From positions 1 through 64,000 of the forward strand of contig RRZV01000049.1 of assembly GCA_003931895.1 (NCBI GenBank): a stretch of 64,000 nt of DNA, given 5' to 3'. Under the pieces are notes generated by a model. The model saw nothing but the letters and a program-made list of their open reading frames with translations, did not search any database and had not been told where the DNA came from. This document shows, one piece after another, positions 51,947 to 60,059 of the stretch; position 1 is the first letter of the stretch, and every line of letters begins with the position of its first letter. The translations under genes were made by a program, and so were the position numbers. This stretch comes from Mesohalobacter salilacus (GTDB lineage: Bacteria > Bacteroidota > Bacteroidia > Flavobacteriales > Flavobacteriaceae).

Positions 51947-52693
51947 ATGACTCACGGCAGTTTATTTAGTGGAATAGGTGGTTTTGATTTAGCTAGTAAA
52001 CAAGTAGGCTTTAAAAATATATTTCATTGTGAAATTATTGAATATAAACGAAAAACACTTATAAAAAATTTTCCAAACACAAAAACTTATGCAGACATAC
52101 AAAACTTTGAAGGTCAAAAATACAAAGATAAAATTGACATCCTTTCTGGAGGATTTCCATGTCAAGATGTTAGTATTGCTCAACAATCAAAAAAAATTAA
52201 CCAAAGAGACATTTCAGGAAAAAGAACTGGATTATGGCAAGAATATGCGAGAGTTATTCGGGAAATTGAACCTGGAATTGTCATCTTTGAAAACAGCCCA
52301 ATGCTACTTATTCGAGGATTTGAAAAAGTCTTATGCGACTTTCACAAGCTCGGGTATGATGTTGAATGGCGATGTTTTTTCGCTTCCGACTTCGGGTACC
52401 CCCATTTTCGGAAAAGACTTTATGGTGTTGCCTACTCCCGCTGCAAGCGATGGAAAAATACTATTAAAAAAGGTGGAGTCTTACAAAAAGTATTACCAAA
52501 AAAAACACCAAGACAAATCCCTTTATCAATTCCAATTAAACGGTTTAACGGCAATTCAAGCTATGAAGATGTACGAATGGATGATGGGTTTTCCAAAGAA
52601 CTGGATAAAAACTTTATACACGGATTTGGAAACGCAGTAATACCAGAAATACCCTATCAAATATTTTATAAATTAAAAAACCTTAAAACTTAA
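51947..52693 (+). CDS. DNA (cytosine-5) methyltransferase
   Basis: This 248-residue protein has the ordered C5-methyltransferase motifs: I (FSGIGGFD, residues 7-14), IV with the catalytic cysteine (GGFPCQD, about 68-74), VI (ENSPML, about 111-116), VIII (FGYPHFRKRLYGVAYS, about 145-160) and X (GFGNAVIP, about 229-236). The target-recognition region between VIII and X is very short, about 65 residues. No cognate endonuclease is adjacent, so it is probably an orphan phage methylase that protects against host restriction. Its 3' two-thirds also carries a second open frame with its own conserved-looking motifs. Confidence 0.88.
   Translation: MTHGSLFSGIGGFDLASKQVGFKNIFHCEIIEYKRKTLIKNFPNTKTYADIQNFEGQKYKDKIDILSGGFPCQDVSIAQQSKKINQRDISGKRTGLWQEYARVIREIEPGIVIFENSPMLLIRGFEKVLCDFHKLGYDVEWRCFFASDFGYPHFRKRLYGVAYSRCKRWKNTIKKGGVLQKVLPKKTPRQIPLSIPIKRFNGNSSYEDVRMDDGFSKELDKNFIHGFGNAVIPEIPYQIFYKLKNLKT
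52089..52640 (+). CDS. Overlapping +1-frame ORF with methylase-associated motifs
   Basis: This 183-codon frame lies wholly inside the methyltransferase gene in the +1 frame. Its product carries SLKTAQCYLFEDLKKSYATF, then SGMMLNG, then VLPTPAASDG and the ending YEWMMGFPKNW. As I recall, that order (SGxMxNG, LPTPxASD, WxMGFPxxW) typifies phage proteins or C-terminal regions associated with C5 methylases. Both frames look conserved at once. The start is uncertain (ATG at 52089, 52167 or 52245). Confidence 0.45.
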   Translation: MQTYKTLKVKNTKIKLTSFLEDFHVKMLVLLNNQKKLTKETFQEKELDYGKNMRELFGKLNLELSSLKTAQCYLFEDLKKSYATFTSSGMMLNGDVFSLPTSGTPIFGKDFMVLPTPAASDGKILLKKVESYKKYYQKKHQDKSLYQFQLNGLTAIQAMKMYEWMMGFPKNWIKTLYTDLETQ

Positions 52694-52712
52694 ATCTATA
52701 AACCCAAAACCC

Positions 52713-52802
52713 ATGAAAACTATCAAAAATCTTATTGTTTTAGCCTTTTTTACCATTGCCTTTTGGATCATGTTTTTATATTTTTTGACAAGTGTTGAAT
52801 AA
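52713..52802 (+). CDS. Tiny membrane peptide (29 residues)
   Basis: ATG 52713 to TAA 52802 encodes MKTIKNLIVLAFFTIAFWIM followed by a short hydrophobic end, essentially one transmembrane helix. It lies 20 bp after the methyltransferase stop. Phages often encode such peptides, but support is only the clean hydrophobic pattern. Confidence 0.4.
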   Translation: MKTIKNLIVLAFFTIAFWIMFLYFLTSVE

Positions 52803-53026
52803 CTTGCTAGCTATGAGTAGTGCGACTTTGGAGCATTACTTATAGCGTGAGTTGTGCACCACAACTTTAAACCTTAAACTCATAAAACTTAAACTCATAA
52901 ACTAAAAACTACCTTAAATAATTCAAAACAACCTCAATTAAACCCAAAGTCTTTTAAAGTCTTAAACTTCAAAAAAACCATATCATAATTTAGCAATCGA
53001 AAGCAAGTTCATTGATAGGTTTAGGT
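52803..53026. other. Non-coding gap before the virion module
   Basis: About 220 bp without a gene. It contains a short direct repeat (CTTAAACTCATAAA, twice around 52872-52900). No consensus promoter was found, although a late promoter might be expected here. Confidence 0.4.
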
Positions 53027-54787
53027 ATGGACATAGATTTAGGTTTAAGAAGAAAGGTTGTAAAAAACTCTGAATTTGACAGTTTGATAGAAAAATCAAG
53101 CTGTCAATCTTCTTTTTTAGGTCAAGGCGATACATTTTTATCAATTCAATTGATAGCTGAATTAGCCAAAAAACATCGCAAACAAACCCAGAAATGGGCT
53201 AAAAGACTTAAAAAACCTACAACTCAACAAACTGTTAATGGTGATTATAAGTTTTTATATGATCACTTTCAGTATAAAGCTGATGCAGAAAAACAAAATC
53301 TTAAATCTCCCAAATGTGCATGGTCAAAAAGATTTGATGGTATTGATTGTAAAACGTATAGCCTCATAGCTTCAACGCTTTTACTTAATCAAAACATCAA
53401 TCACTATATCCGAAAAATCAAACAACCCGGATTTATTGAAGATCAATACACGCATGTATATGTTATAGTACCTAAAGATCAAAAAACAAACAAGCTTAAT
53501 AAAGGCTATTACGTTGTTGATGCAACAACGCATGACAACAAAGAGCCTTTATTTATTGAAAAATATGACGTTTTTATGGAAGCAATGCCACATTATGGAC
53601 TTAATGGATTAGCTATGAGCAATATAAGCCAAAGCATAAAAGCAATGGAAAAACTTGCAGATATTCTTAATGATGCTGGAGTTTTAAAATCCATTACTGA
53701 TGCTATGCTAATAAGGGTTAATAGGTTTGTTAACAAAGGCATTGATCCAGTTATTGCTATAAGCAGAAACGGAATTGTTATTGAAGGTCAACTTTTTAGG
53801 TTTCAACAACCAGGACAAAAAATAGAGATTCCAGAAATATTTGTCCAAACAAAATCTCAAGGTTTGCAAAGAGCTGTTAATTCAAGCTTGTCTAAAAACG
53901 CAGAATTTACTTCTACAAATGGAAATTCAGGTGGTGGAAGCATAGATTTTGGTAATGTATTTAATACATCAAACGACGATTGGTTTCAAACAGCCTTGTC
54001 TGATATAGGAGATTTTTTTGGAGGTATTTTTGGAGGTGGTTTTTATAAAGAAAATCATGTCAAAGAAAACGCTGAAAGACTTCACAATGAGCATAACAAA
54101 CTAGTTGATGAAATCAATAATTCACTGTCAAATCAAAACTTTAATATTTTCTCCCAAAAAATCGCAAGACTAAGACATATTTCAGAGCTTGTTGAAAAAG
54201 CATTTATAAAGAAAAAAAGCGAAGGCTGGAGTAACCAGTCAGAAAGCAATCTACAAGCATCAATTGATATTGCTAAAAGATACAACACCCAAATTAACAA
54301 GGCTATAGATGCTTACGTAAGTCAATTCTTTAATATTTCAGGTTCAGGAGGTAGTGTAAGCTTTAGCTCAGAAGGGTGGGAAAAGGAAAAGGGCTTTTTT
54401 GGGATGTTTTTAGGTAGTCCAGTTGTGTTTACAAAACAATATCAAAACCTACAACCAAAACAAACTAACATTCCTGCATTTAAAATTACTAAAAAGTTAA
54501 CTGAAGCAATTTTTCAAAAAAAGCAAGTTGATACAGGGAGCTTTTTGTCTGACTTAAAAAATATTGTCCTTCAGTTTTTAGGCAATGACAACAATAACAA
54601 TTCTAATAATCAAACTACCCCTAATAATAGTCATCAATCAACCGGTACAGTAAACACAAATTCACCATCTAAGGCTGGCTTTACACAAAATTTATTATTA
54701 GGCAGTTTAATAGCTGGCGGTTTATTTATAGGAATGCGAAAAATGGGTAAGAAAAATGGAAAGTTGCAAAACATTAAATCAAATTAA
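53027..54787 (+). CDS. Membrane protein with transglutaminase-like domain, putative virion protein
   Basis: This 586-residue protein has a papain/transglutaminase-like triad order in its N-terminal third: Cys in GIDCKTYSLIAS (residue 108), His in YTHVYVIV (143) and Asp in YYVVDATTH (165). A long helical middle follows. An Asn/Gln/Thr-rich stretch precedes a C-terminal membrane helix (LLLGSLIAGGLFIGM) and a basic tail. The TTG at 53012 is in frame, but the ATG at 53027 is preferred. It is the first gene of the late module. The enzyme activity is inferred only from motif order. Confidence 0.6.
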   Translation: MDIDLGLRRKVVKNSEFDSLIEKSSCQSSFLGQGDTFLSIQLIAELAKKHRKQTQKWAKRLKKPTTQQTVNGDYKFLYDHFQYKADAEKQNLKSPKCAWSKRFDGIDCKTYSLIASTLLLNQNINHYIRKIKQPGFIEDQYTHVYVIVPKDQKTNKLNKGYYVVDATTHDNKEPLFIEKYDVFMEAMPHYGLNGLAMSNISQSIKAMEKLADILNDAGVLKSITDAMLIRVNRFVNKGIDPVIAISRNGIVIEGQLFRFQQPGQKIEIPEIFVQTKSQGLQRAVNSSLSKNAEFTSTNGNSGGGSIDFGNVFNTSNDDWFQTALSDIGDFFGGIFGGGFYKENHVKENAERLHNEHNKLVDEINNSLSNQNFNIFSQKIARLRHISELVEKAFIKKKSEGWSNQSESNLQASIDIAKRYNTQINKAIDAYVSQFFNISGSGGSVSFSSEGWEKEKGFFGMFLGSPVVFTKQYQNLQPKQTNIPAFKITKKLTEAIFQKKQVDTGSFLSDLKNIVLQFLGNDNNNNSNNQTTPNNSHQSTGTVNTNSPSKAGFTQNLLLGSLIAGGLFIGMRKMGKKNGKLQNIKSN

Positions 54788-54788
54788 A

Positions 54789-55679
54789 ATGCAAACGGCA
54801 AGCAAAAAAAATTGTAAAGACAAAGGTTTCTTAGGTCGCATGTGGTGCAAAACAAAAAATTTTGTTGAAGATAACGCCGGAACTATTGTCGGTGGTTTAA
54901 TTGGTGGATTTGCTGGTGCATTAATTGGCAAAGGTATTGATAAATTTATTGTGCCTATGCTTTTTGACACAGCTCAAAGACTTAACATTCAATTAAATGA
55001 AGATTTAGCTTCTAATTTCTTACTTGAAGAATGGGCAGAAAACTTTATGGACGACTTAATCTTTAGTATTAACAAACCACTTATTCAAGCTAGTGATGAT
55101 GAATTAAAGTCAAAACAAATAATTGATCATTTAAACTCAGGATTATTTAAACTATCAGTTTTAAAAGCATACTACGATTTTAATGCTCAAACTAAAAAAC
55201 TTAAAGGAACACTTAAGGCTGTAGAGGAACAAAAAGCCGTGGCCGTTCAAGATGCAATTGTTAAAATAGTAGAGAGTTATAATGAAGCAGTAGAAGGGGT
55301 TAACAGCCCTTATGTGATGGCTGAAAAACCCTTTAAGCCTTCCAAGCAAAACAAAATATCTGGATTAAATCTTGACTGGAAGGGTGCAAGCGTTGATTCT
55401 AACCGCATACTTTATGTAAATAAAAACGCTAACAATACAGGAGCAACAGTAATTACTAATCCAGAAACGGGAGGCAACACTCCTGTTTCAATTGATCAAA
55501 ATCAAAACACAAATACTAACAATAACAGTTCTGGCACAACTAAAGAAACAAGCGATCAGGCTTTCTTTCCTACAAATCAGCCTACCGAAACAAATACTCA
55601 AAAAGAAGATAAAAACAAATATTGGTTAATCGGCGGGGCTTTAGTTTTAGCCGCACTAATATTTAGAGGTAAAAATTAA
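54789..55679 (+). CDS. Two-helix membrane protein, putative virion component
   Basis: This 296-residue protein has a glycine-rich hydrophobic segment near the N-terminus (AGTIVGGLIGGFAGALIGKG, about residues 29-48), a helical soluble middle, a long Asn/Thr/Gln-rich low-complexity linker (about 210-270) and a C-terminal helix (YWLIGGALVLAALIF). The linker plus C-terminal helix resembles the gene upstream. An ATG at 54756 overlaps that gene; 54789, 1 bp after its stop, is preferred. Confidence 0.6.
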   Translation: MQTASKKNCKDKGFLGRMWCKTKNFVEDNAGTIVGGLIGGFAGALIGKGIDKFIVPMLFDTAQRLNIQLNEDLASNFLLEEWAENFMDDLIFSINKPLIQASDDELKSKQIIDHLNSGLFKLSVLKAYYDFNAQTKKLKGTLKAVEEQKAVAVQDAIVKIVESYNEAVEGVNSPYVMAEKPFKPSKQNKISGLNLDWKGASVDSNRILYVNKNANNTGATVITNPETGGNTPVSIDQNQNTNTNNNSSGTTKETSDQAFFPTNQPTETNTQKEDKNKYWLIGGALVLAALIFRGKN

Positions 55680-55698
55680 TCAAAAACAGATAATAATC

Positions 55699-56190
55699 AT
55701 GGTCAAAACACCAACACTCAAAAATGTTACAGACACAGCCTTAGATGGCGTGACTTTAACTGGTGGAGCAATGTTAAGCAACGGTGTTGCTACGTTGATC
55801 CCGCAAGAACACGAAATGATTGGTAAAGGCATTTTCTCTGGACTTACAATCGTCGGAGCAAGTGCAATGAAAACAAAAGGAAACCAATTAGGAAAATCGA
55901 TAAAGCTATTGCTTCTCGGCATGGGTATCATGCAAGCAGCAAGTTTAGGTCAAATCGCACTTAAAAAAGTAATTGAACCAAAAACAGACCCATCAACAGT
56001 TGATAAAATTGTTGAGGGTATTGCAGGATTACGTGGATGTTCATGCAATGGCTTAAATGGCGAACTACCAAGACTGATGGCTACTTCTAACGTGCCACAA
56101 ACACAACTAAAAAACATTGAAATAGACTCAGAGTTTATTCCTAGTAAAGATGTTGTAGATGTAGAGCATGAGGAGCTTCCACTTATGTAA
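55699..56190 (+). CDS. Membrane protein, putative virion component
   Basis: This 163-residue protein has two hydrophobic stretches (GIFSGLTIVGASAM and SIKLLLLGMGIMQAASLG) in residues 44-86 and a soluble C-terminus with a CSC pair near residue 115. Not recognised. It lies 20 bp downstream of another membrane protein and just upstream of the capsid candidate. Confidence 0.6.
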   Translation: MVKTPTLKNVTDTALDGVTLTGGAMLSNGVATLIPQEHEMIGKGIFSGLTIVGASAMKTKGNQLGKSIKLLLLGMGIMQAASLGQIALKKVIEPKTDPSTVDKIVEGIAGLRGCSCNGLNGELPRLMATSNVPQTQLKNIEIDSEFIPSKDVVDVEHEELPLM

Positions 56191-56252
56191 TTAACCGAAA
56201 GAAAAAATAATCAACAACAATAATCAAAATCAATAATTAAAAAAAAAGAGAC

Positions 56253-56882
56253 ATGAAAACTAAGTTTCAATTAGCACAAGCATTTTTATTCGCTCTAGCT
56301 GCAGCGAGTGCATTTTCAAGCAGTTTAAATGATCTTGTTAATAGATCAAAAGGTCGTGACGTTGCAGAAACAACTCTTCAGAGTGATGAGTTATTTGCAC
56401 GAAGAGATGTGTCTGGACAAGGCGGAATCTTTGAATTTATTAACAATGAAGTTGACAAAGCTCAGGGGTTAGTAAATTTTGACAAGGGTAGATTAGCCCA
56501 AAACGAAGCTTTTATTTTTGATGCTATATCAATTTCTTTTGGAGAAGCAGATGCAGGAGATGTTACTGCTGGTGCGGTTGATTATACAGCCGATATGATA
56601 GCTGCTCTTAAAAATGCTGAGTTTGAAATCAAACAAAGTGGTAGAAAAGTTATAAGCCTTCCTGTAGCATCACTTTATAACCCTTATGTAGGATCAAGTG
56701 AAAAGGATAATTGGACAGAACTAGGAAACTTACATTACCTAGTTGATAACGAAGATTTTACTTGGAACATTAAATTTCCTAGTAACTTGTCTGTACCACA
56801 ATTTACGGGTAGTACTGGTTCAAAAAAGAGTTTTTTACAAGTAAGGCTAAGAGGCTACAGAACTTCTAAACGTTCAATTTAA
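56253..56882 (+). CDS. Candidate major capsid protein
   Basis: This 209-residue protein has a hydrophobic or helical N-terminus (LAQAFLFALAAASAFSSSL) and a mostly beta C-terminal domain: NEAFIFDAISISFGEADAG, AEFEIKQSGRKVISLPVAS, FTWNIKFPSN, SFLQVRLRGYRTSKR. The alternation suits a jelly-roll. It is the only gene in the module with a strong terminator right after it, fitting high expression. No HK97-fold signature is seen. The capsid call is inference; a signal-bearing surface protein is an alternative. Confidence 0.45.
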   Translation: MKTKFQLAQAFLFALAAASAFSSSLNDLVNRSKGRDVAETTLQSDELFARRDVSGQGGIFEFINNEVDKAQGLVNFDKGRLAQNEAFIFDAISISFGEADAGDVTAGAVDYTADMIAALKNAEFEIKQSGRKVISLPVASLYNPYVGSSEKDNWTELGNLHYLVDNEDFTWNIKFPSNLSVPQFTGSTGSKKSFLQVRLRGYRTSKRSI

Positions 56883-56905
56883 TAAAAGTAATTTTTTTTC
56901 ATAAC

Positions 56906-56945
56906 AAAAGCCACCAATACCAACCGTGTGTTGGTGGCTTTTTAA
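56906..56945 (+). terminator. Terminator after the capsid candidate
   Basis: AAAAGCCACCAA (56906-56917) pairs with TTGGTGGCTTTT (56931-56942), followed by a short A/T-rich tract. It lies 24 bp beyond the stop at 56882 and is the clearest intrinsic terminator in the element. Confidence 0.8.
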
Positions 56946-56955
56946 ATAAGATACT

Positions 56956-57315
56956 ATGGACAACTTAAGACTAAGTTCGGTAACTTTAAAAATACCAAGT
57001 GGTGAGAAAATATCAAACGAAGCTGAATTCGAAACCATTCATAACAAAATTGTAGGCTATTCAACTCACACAGTAAAAAAAGCAGACAACACATCTGTTA
57101 AGCTCACAATTAATGACAATGGGAATGAAATAAACAGACCTCACAATACAGCATTCTCTGAAACTTCGGGCAGATCTAGTTTTATGGATGCTTTAATCCC
57201 GACCCAAATCGACCAACCAGGACGACTAAGCGCTGTTGTTAAAACAAAACAAGCAGTTGCAAATGATGTAATTGTAGAAGTTTTAATAGCATCTCTTAAC
57301 AACAAAAATTGCTAA
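56956..57315 (+). CDS. Putative minor virion protein, beta-rich
   Basis: This 119-residue protein is beta-rich throughout (LRLSSVTLKIPSGEKIS at the start, ANDVIVEVLIASLN at the end). It starts 11 bp after the terminator and is followed directly by another small beta-rich protein. I do not recognise it. Position and composition suggest a capsid-associated role. Confidence 0.55.
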   Translation: MDNLRLSSVTLKIPSGEKISNEAEFETIHNKIVGYSTHTVKKADNTSVKLTINDNGNEINRPHNTAFSETSGRSSFMDALIPTQIDQPGRLSAVVKTKQAVANDVIVEVLIASLNNKNC

Positions 57316-57585
57316 ATGAAAGTCAAGTTAGGCATAACAATAATTTCTAAAAACACATCAGGTTTTCTTGTTAGTGGCATTAAACCATCACTTTTTAATG
57401 CAGGAAGCAACGATGTTGAAGTTTTAGAAAGAACATTAAAGCCTGGTCAAGATGCACCAATTGACTTTGGTGATCACGAAGTAGAACACGAAATTGATGT
57501 AGAGTTTAAAGGGACTGGCAAAAATAAACTAGTTGTTTATACAGGTATTCCGATAAAAGATTCTAGCAAAAATTGTGATGAGTAA
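57316..57585 (+). CDS. Small beta-rich protein, putative virion component
   Basis: This 89-residue protein starts immediately after the preceding stop (no gap). It reads as a beta sandwich: VKLGITIISKNTSGFLVSGI, then EHEIDVEFKGTGKNKLVVYT. No family is recognised. Its end overlaps the next gene. Confidence 0.55.
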   Translation: MKVKLGITIISKNTSGFLVSGIKPSLFNAGSNDVEVLERTLKPGQDAPIDFGDHEVEHEIDVEFKGTGKNKLVVYTGIPIKDSSKNCDE

Positions 57586-58390
57586 ATTAGAGCAAATACA
57601 GAAAGCATTAGACGAGTCAAGAGCTAATGTATTTATAAACGTATTGTGGCCAAAAACACATACTAAAATTGACTCTGCAAACAAGCAAAAAATTGAAAAC
57701 AAAGGTGGTCTCAAAACTTACTTTTTCGAGCTTCATAAAAAACATAATTTATCAAGTGTTGATGTTGAATTTAGAAAACCAAACGGTACATCTAGCAAAC
57801 CTTTTGGGCAAAGGCTAGAGTTAAATTTTAGTAAAAAAAATAAAGAAATGCCAAACAACGAAATCATTCAAAATCAAAGCCATACTCAAAATGTTCCAGA
57901 GGGATTAAATGGCCTAAATGGACTTAGTATGTATTTCGAAAAACTGAGGGATGAAGGAAAGGACTTTAAGCAAAAGTATGAAGCTTATGAAAAAGAAAAT
58001 AAGGAATTAAGAGATAAAGTAAACTCCATTCAGCGTAAATATGACTTGCTAGAATATGAAAATAAAAACCTTATTGAAAAAAACAAAGAAAAATCACCTA
58101 TTGATGGAGATACCATAAAGAAAATAGTGTTGCCATTAGCTCAACAGTATTTTCAAAGCAGGCAAGGCCTAAACGCCCCAAAAACCGAAAACAAATCTTT
58201 GTCCCAAAACCGTAAAGAGATCATCAACTTAACTAAAATGACAGAAGTAGATGAAAGTATCATTGACCGAATATATTTTGTATTTATTCAATACGCACAA
58301 GGGAATAACGAATTTGTACAAAAAATTGAAAAACTTATAAAAGATGAGCAAAACATTTCAAACAAAAATAACAGTCAAGGGCAGCAATAA
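57578..58390 (+). CDS. Coiled-coil protein of unknown function
   Basis: This 270-residue protein has a soluble N-terminal domain (about residues 1-80), a strong coiled coil (about 115-170: YEAYEKENKELRDKVNSIQ, then YDLLEYENKNLIEKN) and a helical C-terminus. The ATG at 57578 is chosen; a GTG one codon earlier is also in frame. It may be a scaffold or assembly protein given its place among virion candidates. Confidence 0.6.
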   Translation: MSKLEQIQKALDESRANVFINVLWPKTHTKIDSANKQKIENKGGLKTYFFELHKKHNLSSVDVEFRKPNGTSSKPFGQRLELNFSKKNKEMPNNEIIQNQSHTQNVPEGLNGLNGLSMYFEKLRDEGKDFKQKYEAYEKENKELRDKVNSIQRKYDLLEYENKNLIEKNKEKSPIDGDTIKKIVLPLAQQYFQSRQGLNAPKTENKSLSQNRKEIINLTKMTEVDESIIDRIYFVFIQYAQGNNEFVQKIEKLIKDEQNISNKNNSQGQQ

Positions 58391-58517
58391 CTTTGATTTA
58401 AAAGCAAGACAAGAAGCACTACAATTTTTAAACCAAGAAGCTTCTACGAGCGAATTAAAAAACTTAATAAGGCTTGCTAAAGACCCTACAATGAGAGAAA
58501 TGCTAAAAAACATGTAA
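58344..58517 (+). CDS. Small protein (57 residues) of unknown function
   Basis: ATG 58344 to TAA 58517 encodes a mostly helical product beginning MSKTFQTKITVKGSNNF and including LARQ-like and LKNLIRLAKDP helices. It overlaps the previous gene by 47 bp in another frame and ends 2 bp before the next ATG, so it fits the tight packing. Confidence 0.5.
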   Translation: MSKTFQTKITVKGSNNFDLKARQEALQFLNQEASTSELKNLIRLAKDPTMREMLKNM

Positions 58518-58519
58518 AA

Positions 58520-59122
58520 ATGAATAATAAAGGCTTAAAAAATCCAGCGGCAATAATAGCAGCATCAGAAGCATCAGACAAGCTGAGCAAAATTTCTGAT
58601 AGTGCTAAAAAAACCGTTTCGGATATCAACAGCAAGACCAACAACGCTCTAGCGTGGGTTGCCGCTATTGGTGCCGCTGGTGTTGTCTATTTTATTTTTA
58701 CACAGTTTAATAAAATTAACAAAGTTCAAAATGAAGTAGGAAACACAATAGGTGACGCTATTGATAATATAAAAGAAGGAGCTTCAATAGAAGGTGGTGG
58801 TAGTGGTGCTATTACTGGATCTTCAGATTTAGGAAATATAACCATAACCGAAGTTCAAGCGCAATCTAAGGCAAGCCAATTGATGGAGGCAATGGATAGG
58901 CTAGGAACTGACTTTGATAGAATAAAAAATGTATTAAATGGCATTACCCCAGCCGATTTTGTTTTGATAGCAGACAAGTTTGGCTTGGTAAGATATAATC
59001 TAACTGGACGAGCATTTTGGCCATATCCAGAAAGAAATTTACTTGAGTGGTTAGCCTTAGAGCTAAATGAAGATGAAATGAATGAGCTTAGGCAACTGCA
59101 CCCTAAAATATTTGGCACATGA
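58520..59122 (+). CDS. Membrane protein with annexin-like repeat
   Basis: This 200-residue protein has one membrane helix (LAWVAAIGAAGVVYFIFTQF, about residues 44-63), a glycine-rich linker, and a C-terminal helical domain: LMEAMDRLGTDFDRIKNVLN, then a second helix pair LEWLALELNEDEMNEL. The GTD-type loop resembles an annexin repeat, seen in some Bacteroidetes mobile-element proteins as I recall. Calcium or membrane binding is conceivable but unproven. Confidence 0.55.
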   Translation: MNNKGLKNPAAIIAASEASDKLSKISDSAKKTVSDINSKTNNALAWVAAIGAAGVVYFIFTQFNKINKVQNEVGNTIGDAIDNIKEGASIEGGGSGAITGSSDLGNITITEVQAQSKASQLMEAMDRLGTDFDRIKNVLNGITPADFVLIADKFGLVRYNLTGRAFWPYPERNLLEWLALELNEDEMNELRQLHPKIFGT

Positions 59123-59457
59123 AGAAAATAATAGTGAAAGATCAAAGCGGAGAAACATTAGAAAACGCCGAAATTAAAATAGGTAATAAAGGGTTTTTAA
59201 CTAATAAGTTTGGAACAGCTATAATAGATGCTAATCCACAAGATTTAGTACTGGTTTCGTTTGTTGGTAAAGAAGATTTTATGTCAACATTTGCTAATTT
59301 ACCAAATACTGTTGTTTTAAAAAACGAGAGTTTACAGGAGGTTACCGTGTTTTCTAACAAAAAGAAAAGCTATTTCAAACCCATAGCAATTGGCACATTT
59401 GCAACAATTTTAGGATTTATAATACTAAAAAACCAACCCAAAAAAATAACTTTATAA
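59119..59457 (+). CDS. CarboxypepD_reg-like domain with C-terminal membrane anchor
   Basis: This 112-residue protein has an N-terminal beta-sandwich typical of CarboxypepD_reg-like domains (VKDQSGETLENAEIKIGNKG, LTNKFGTAII, ending VVLKNESLQEV) and a C-terminal membrane helix (IGTFATILGFIIL) with a basic end. It overlaps the previous gene by ATGA and the next by one base. A membrane-anchored spike-like structural protein is a reasonable guess. Confidence 0.6.
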   Translation: MKKIIVKDQSGETLENAEIKIGNKGFLTNKFGTAIIDANPQDLVLVSFVGKEDFMSTFANLPNTVVLKNESLQEVTVFSNKKKSYFKPIAIGTFATILGFIILKNQPKKITL

Positions 59458-60047
59458 TGGCTTCATTTTCAACATATATACCACTATTGTTAAACGTAGA
59501 AGGGGGTTTTCAAAACCATCCAGAGGATCAGGGCAACTATAATAGTTTGGGAGAATTAATAGGTACAAACCATGGTATTAGTACAAGGCTTTACGAAAAA
59601 ATTATAGGCAGACCACCTAAAGAGTGTGATATTAAATGTATCACTAAACAAGAAGCTATAAGCATATACAAAAATGAATTTTGGAATAAATTAAGAGCTG
59701 ATGAGATAAACAGTCAAGCAGTTGCAAACACTGTAGTTGATCATCATGTTAATAGTGGCCGAGGAGTGATTTTGGCTCAGCAAGTTTTAAATCAAAATTT
59801 TGGTTTTGAATTAACTAAAGATAACATCTTAGGAAATAACACATTAAATGCGCTGAATACAATAAGTGAGATAAAATTTGTTAAGGAGTATAATTCAGCC
59901 AGAGAGGATTTTTATAAAGCACTAAATAATAACACAGCTTTTATTAATGGCTGGATTAATAGAATAAAAAAATTTGCTATAAACAATAGTGAAAGCATTT
60001 CTGTTATGGCACTAGTAATGGCTTTAAGCACTTTTTTTTTGTCTTAA
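59457..60047 (+). CDS. GH108 N-acetylmuramidase, endolysin
   Basis: This 196-residue peptidoglycan hydrolase of the GH108 family has the catalytic glutamate in the N-terminal NVEGGFQNHPED (Glu15). GTNHGISTRLYEKI and the C-terminal putative peptidoglycan-binding part follow. A C-terminal hydrophobic helix (ISVMALVMALSTFFLS) may tether it to membrane, which is unusual for a soluble endolysin and would suit a virion-associated lysin. It starts the fibre and lysis block. Confidence 0.85.
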   Translation: MASFSTYIPLLLNVEGGFQNHPEDQGNYNSLGELIGTNHGISTRLYEKIIGRPPKECDIKCITKQEAISIYKNEFWNKLRADEINSQAVANTVVDHHVNSGRGVILAQQVLNQNFGFELTKDNILGNNTLNALNTISEIKFVKEYNSAREDFYKALNNNTAFINGWINRIKKFAINNSESISVMALVMALSTFFLS

Positions 60048-60059
60048 AAACTAACAACA

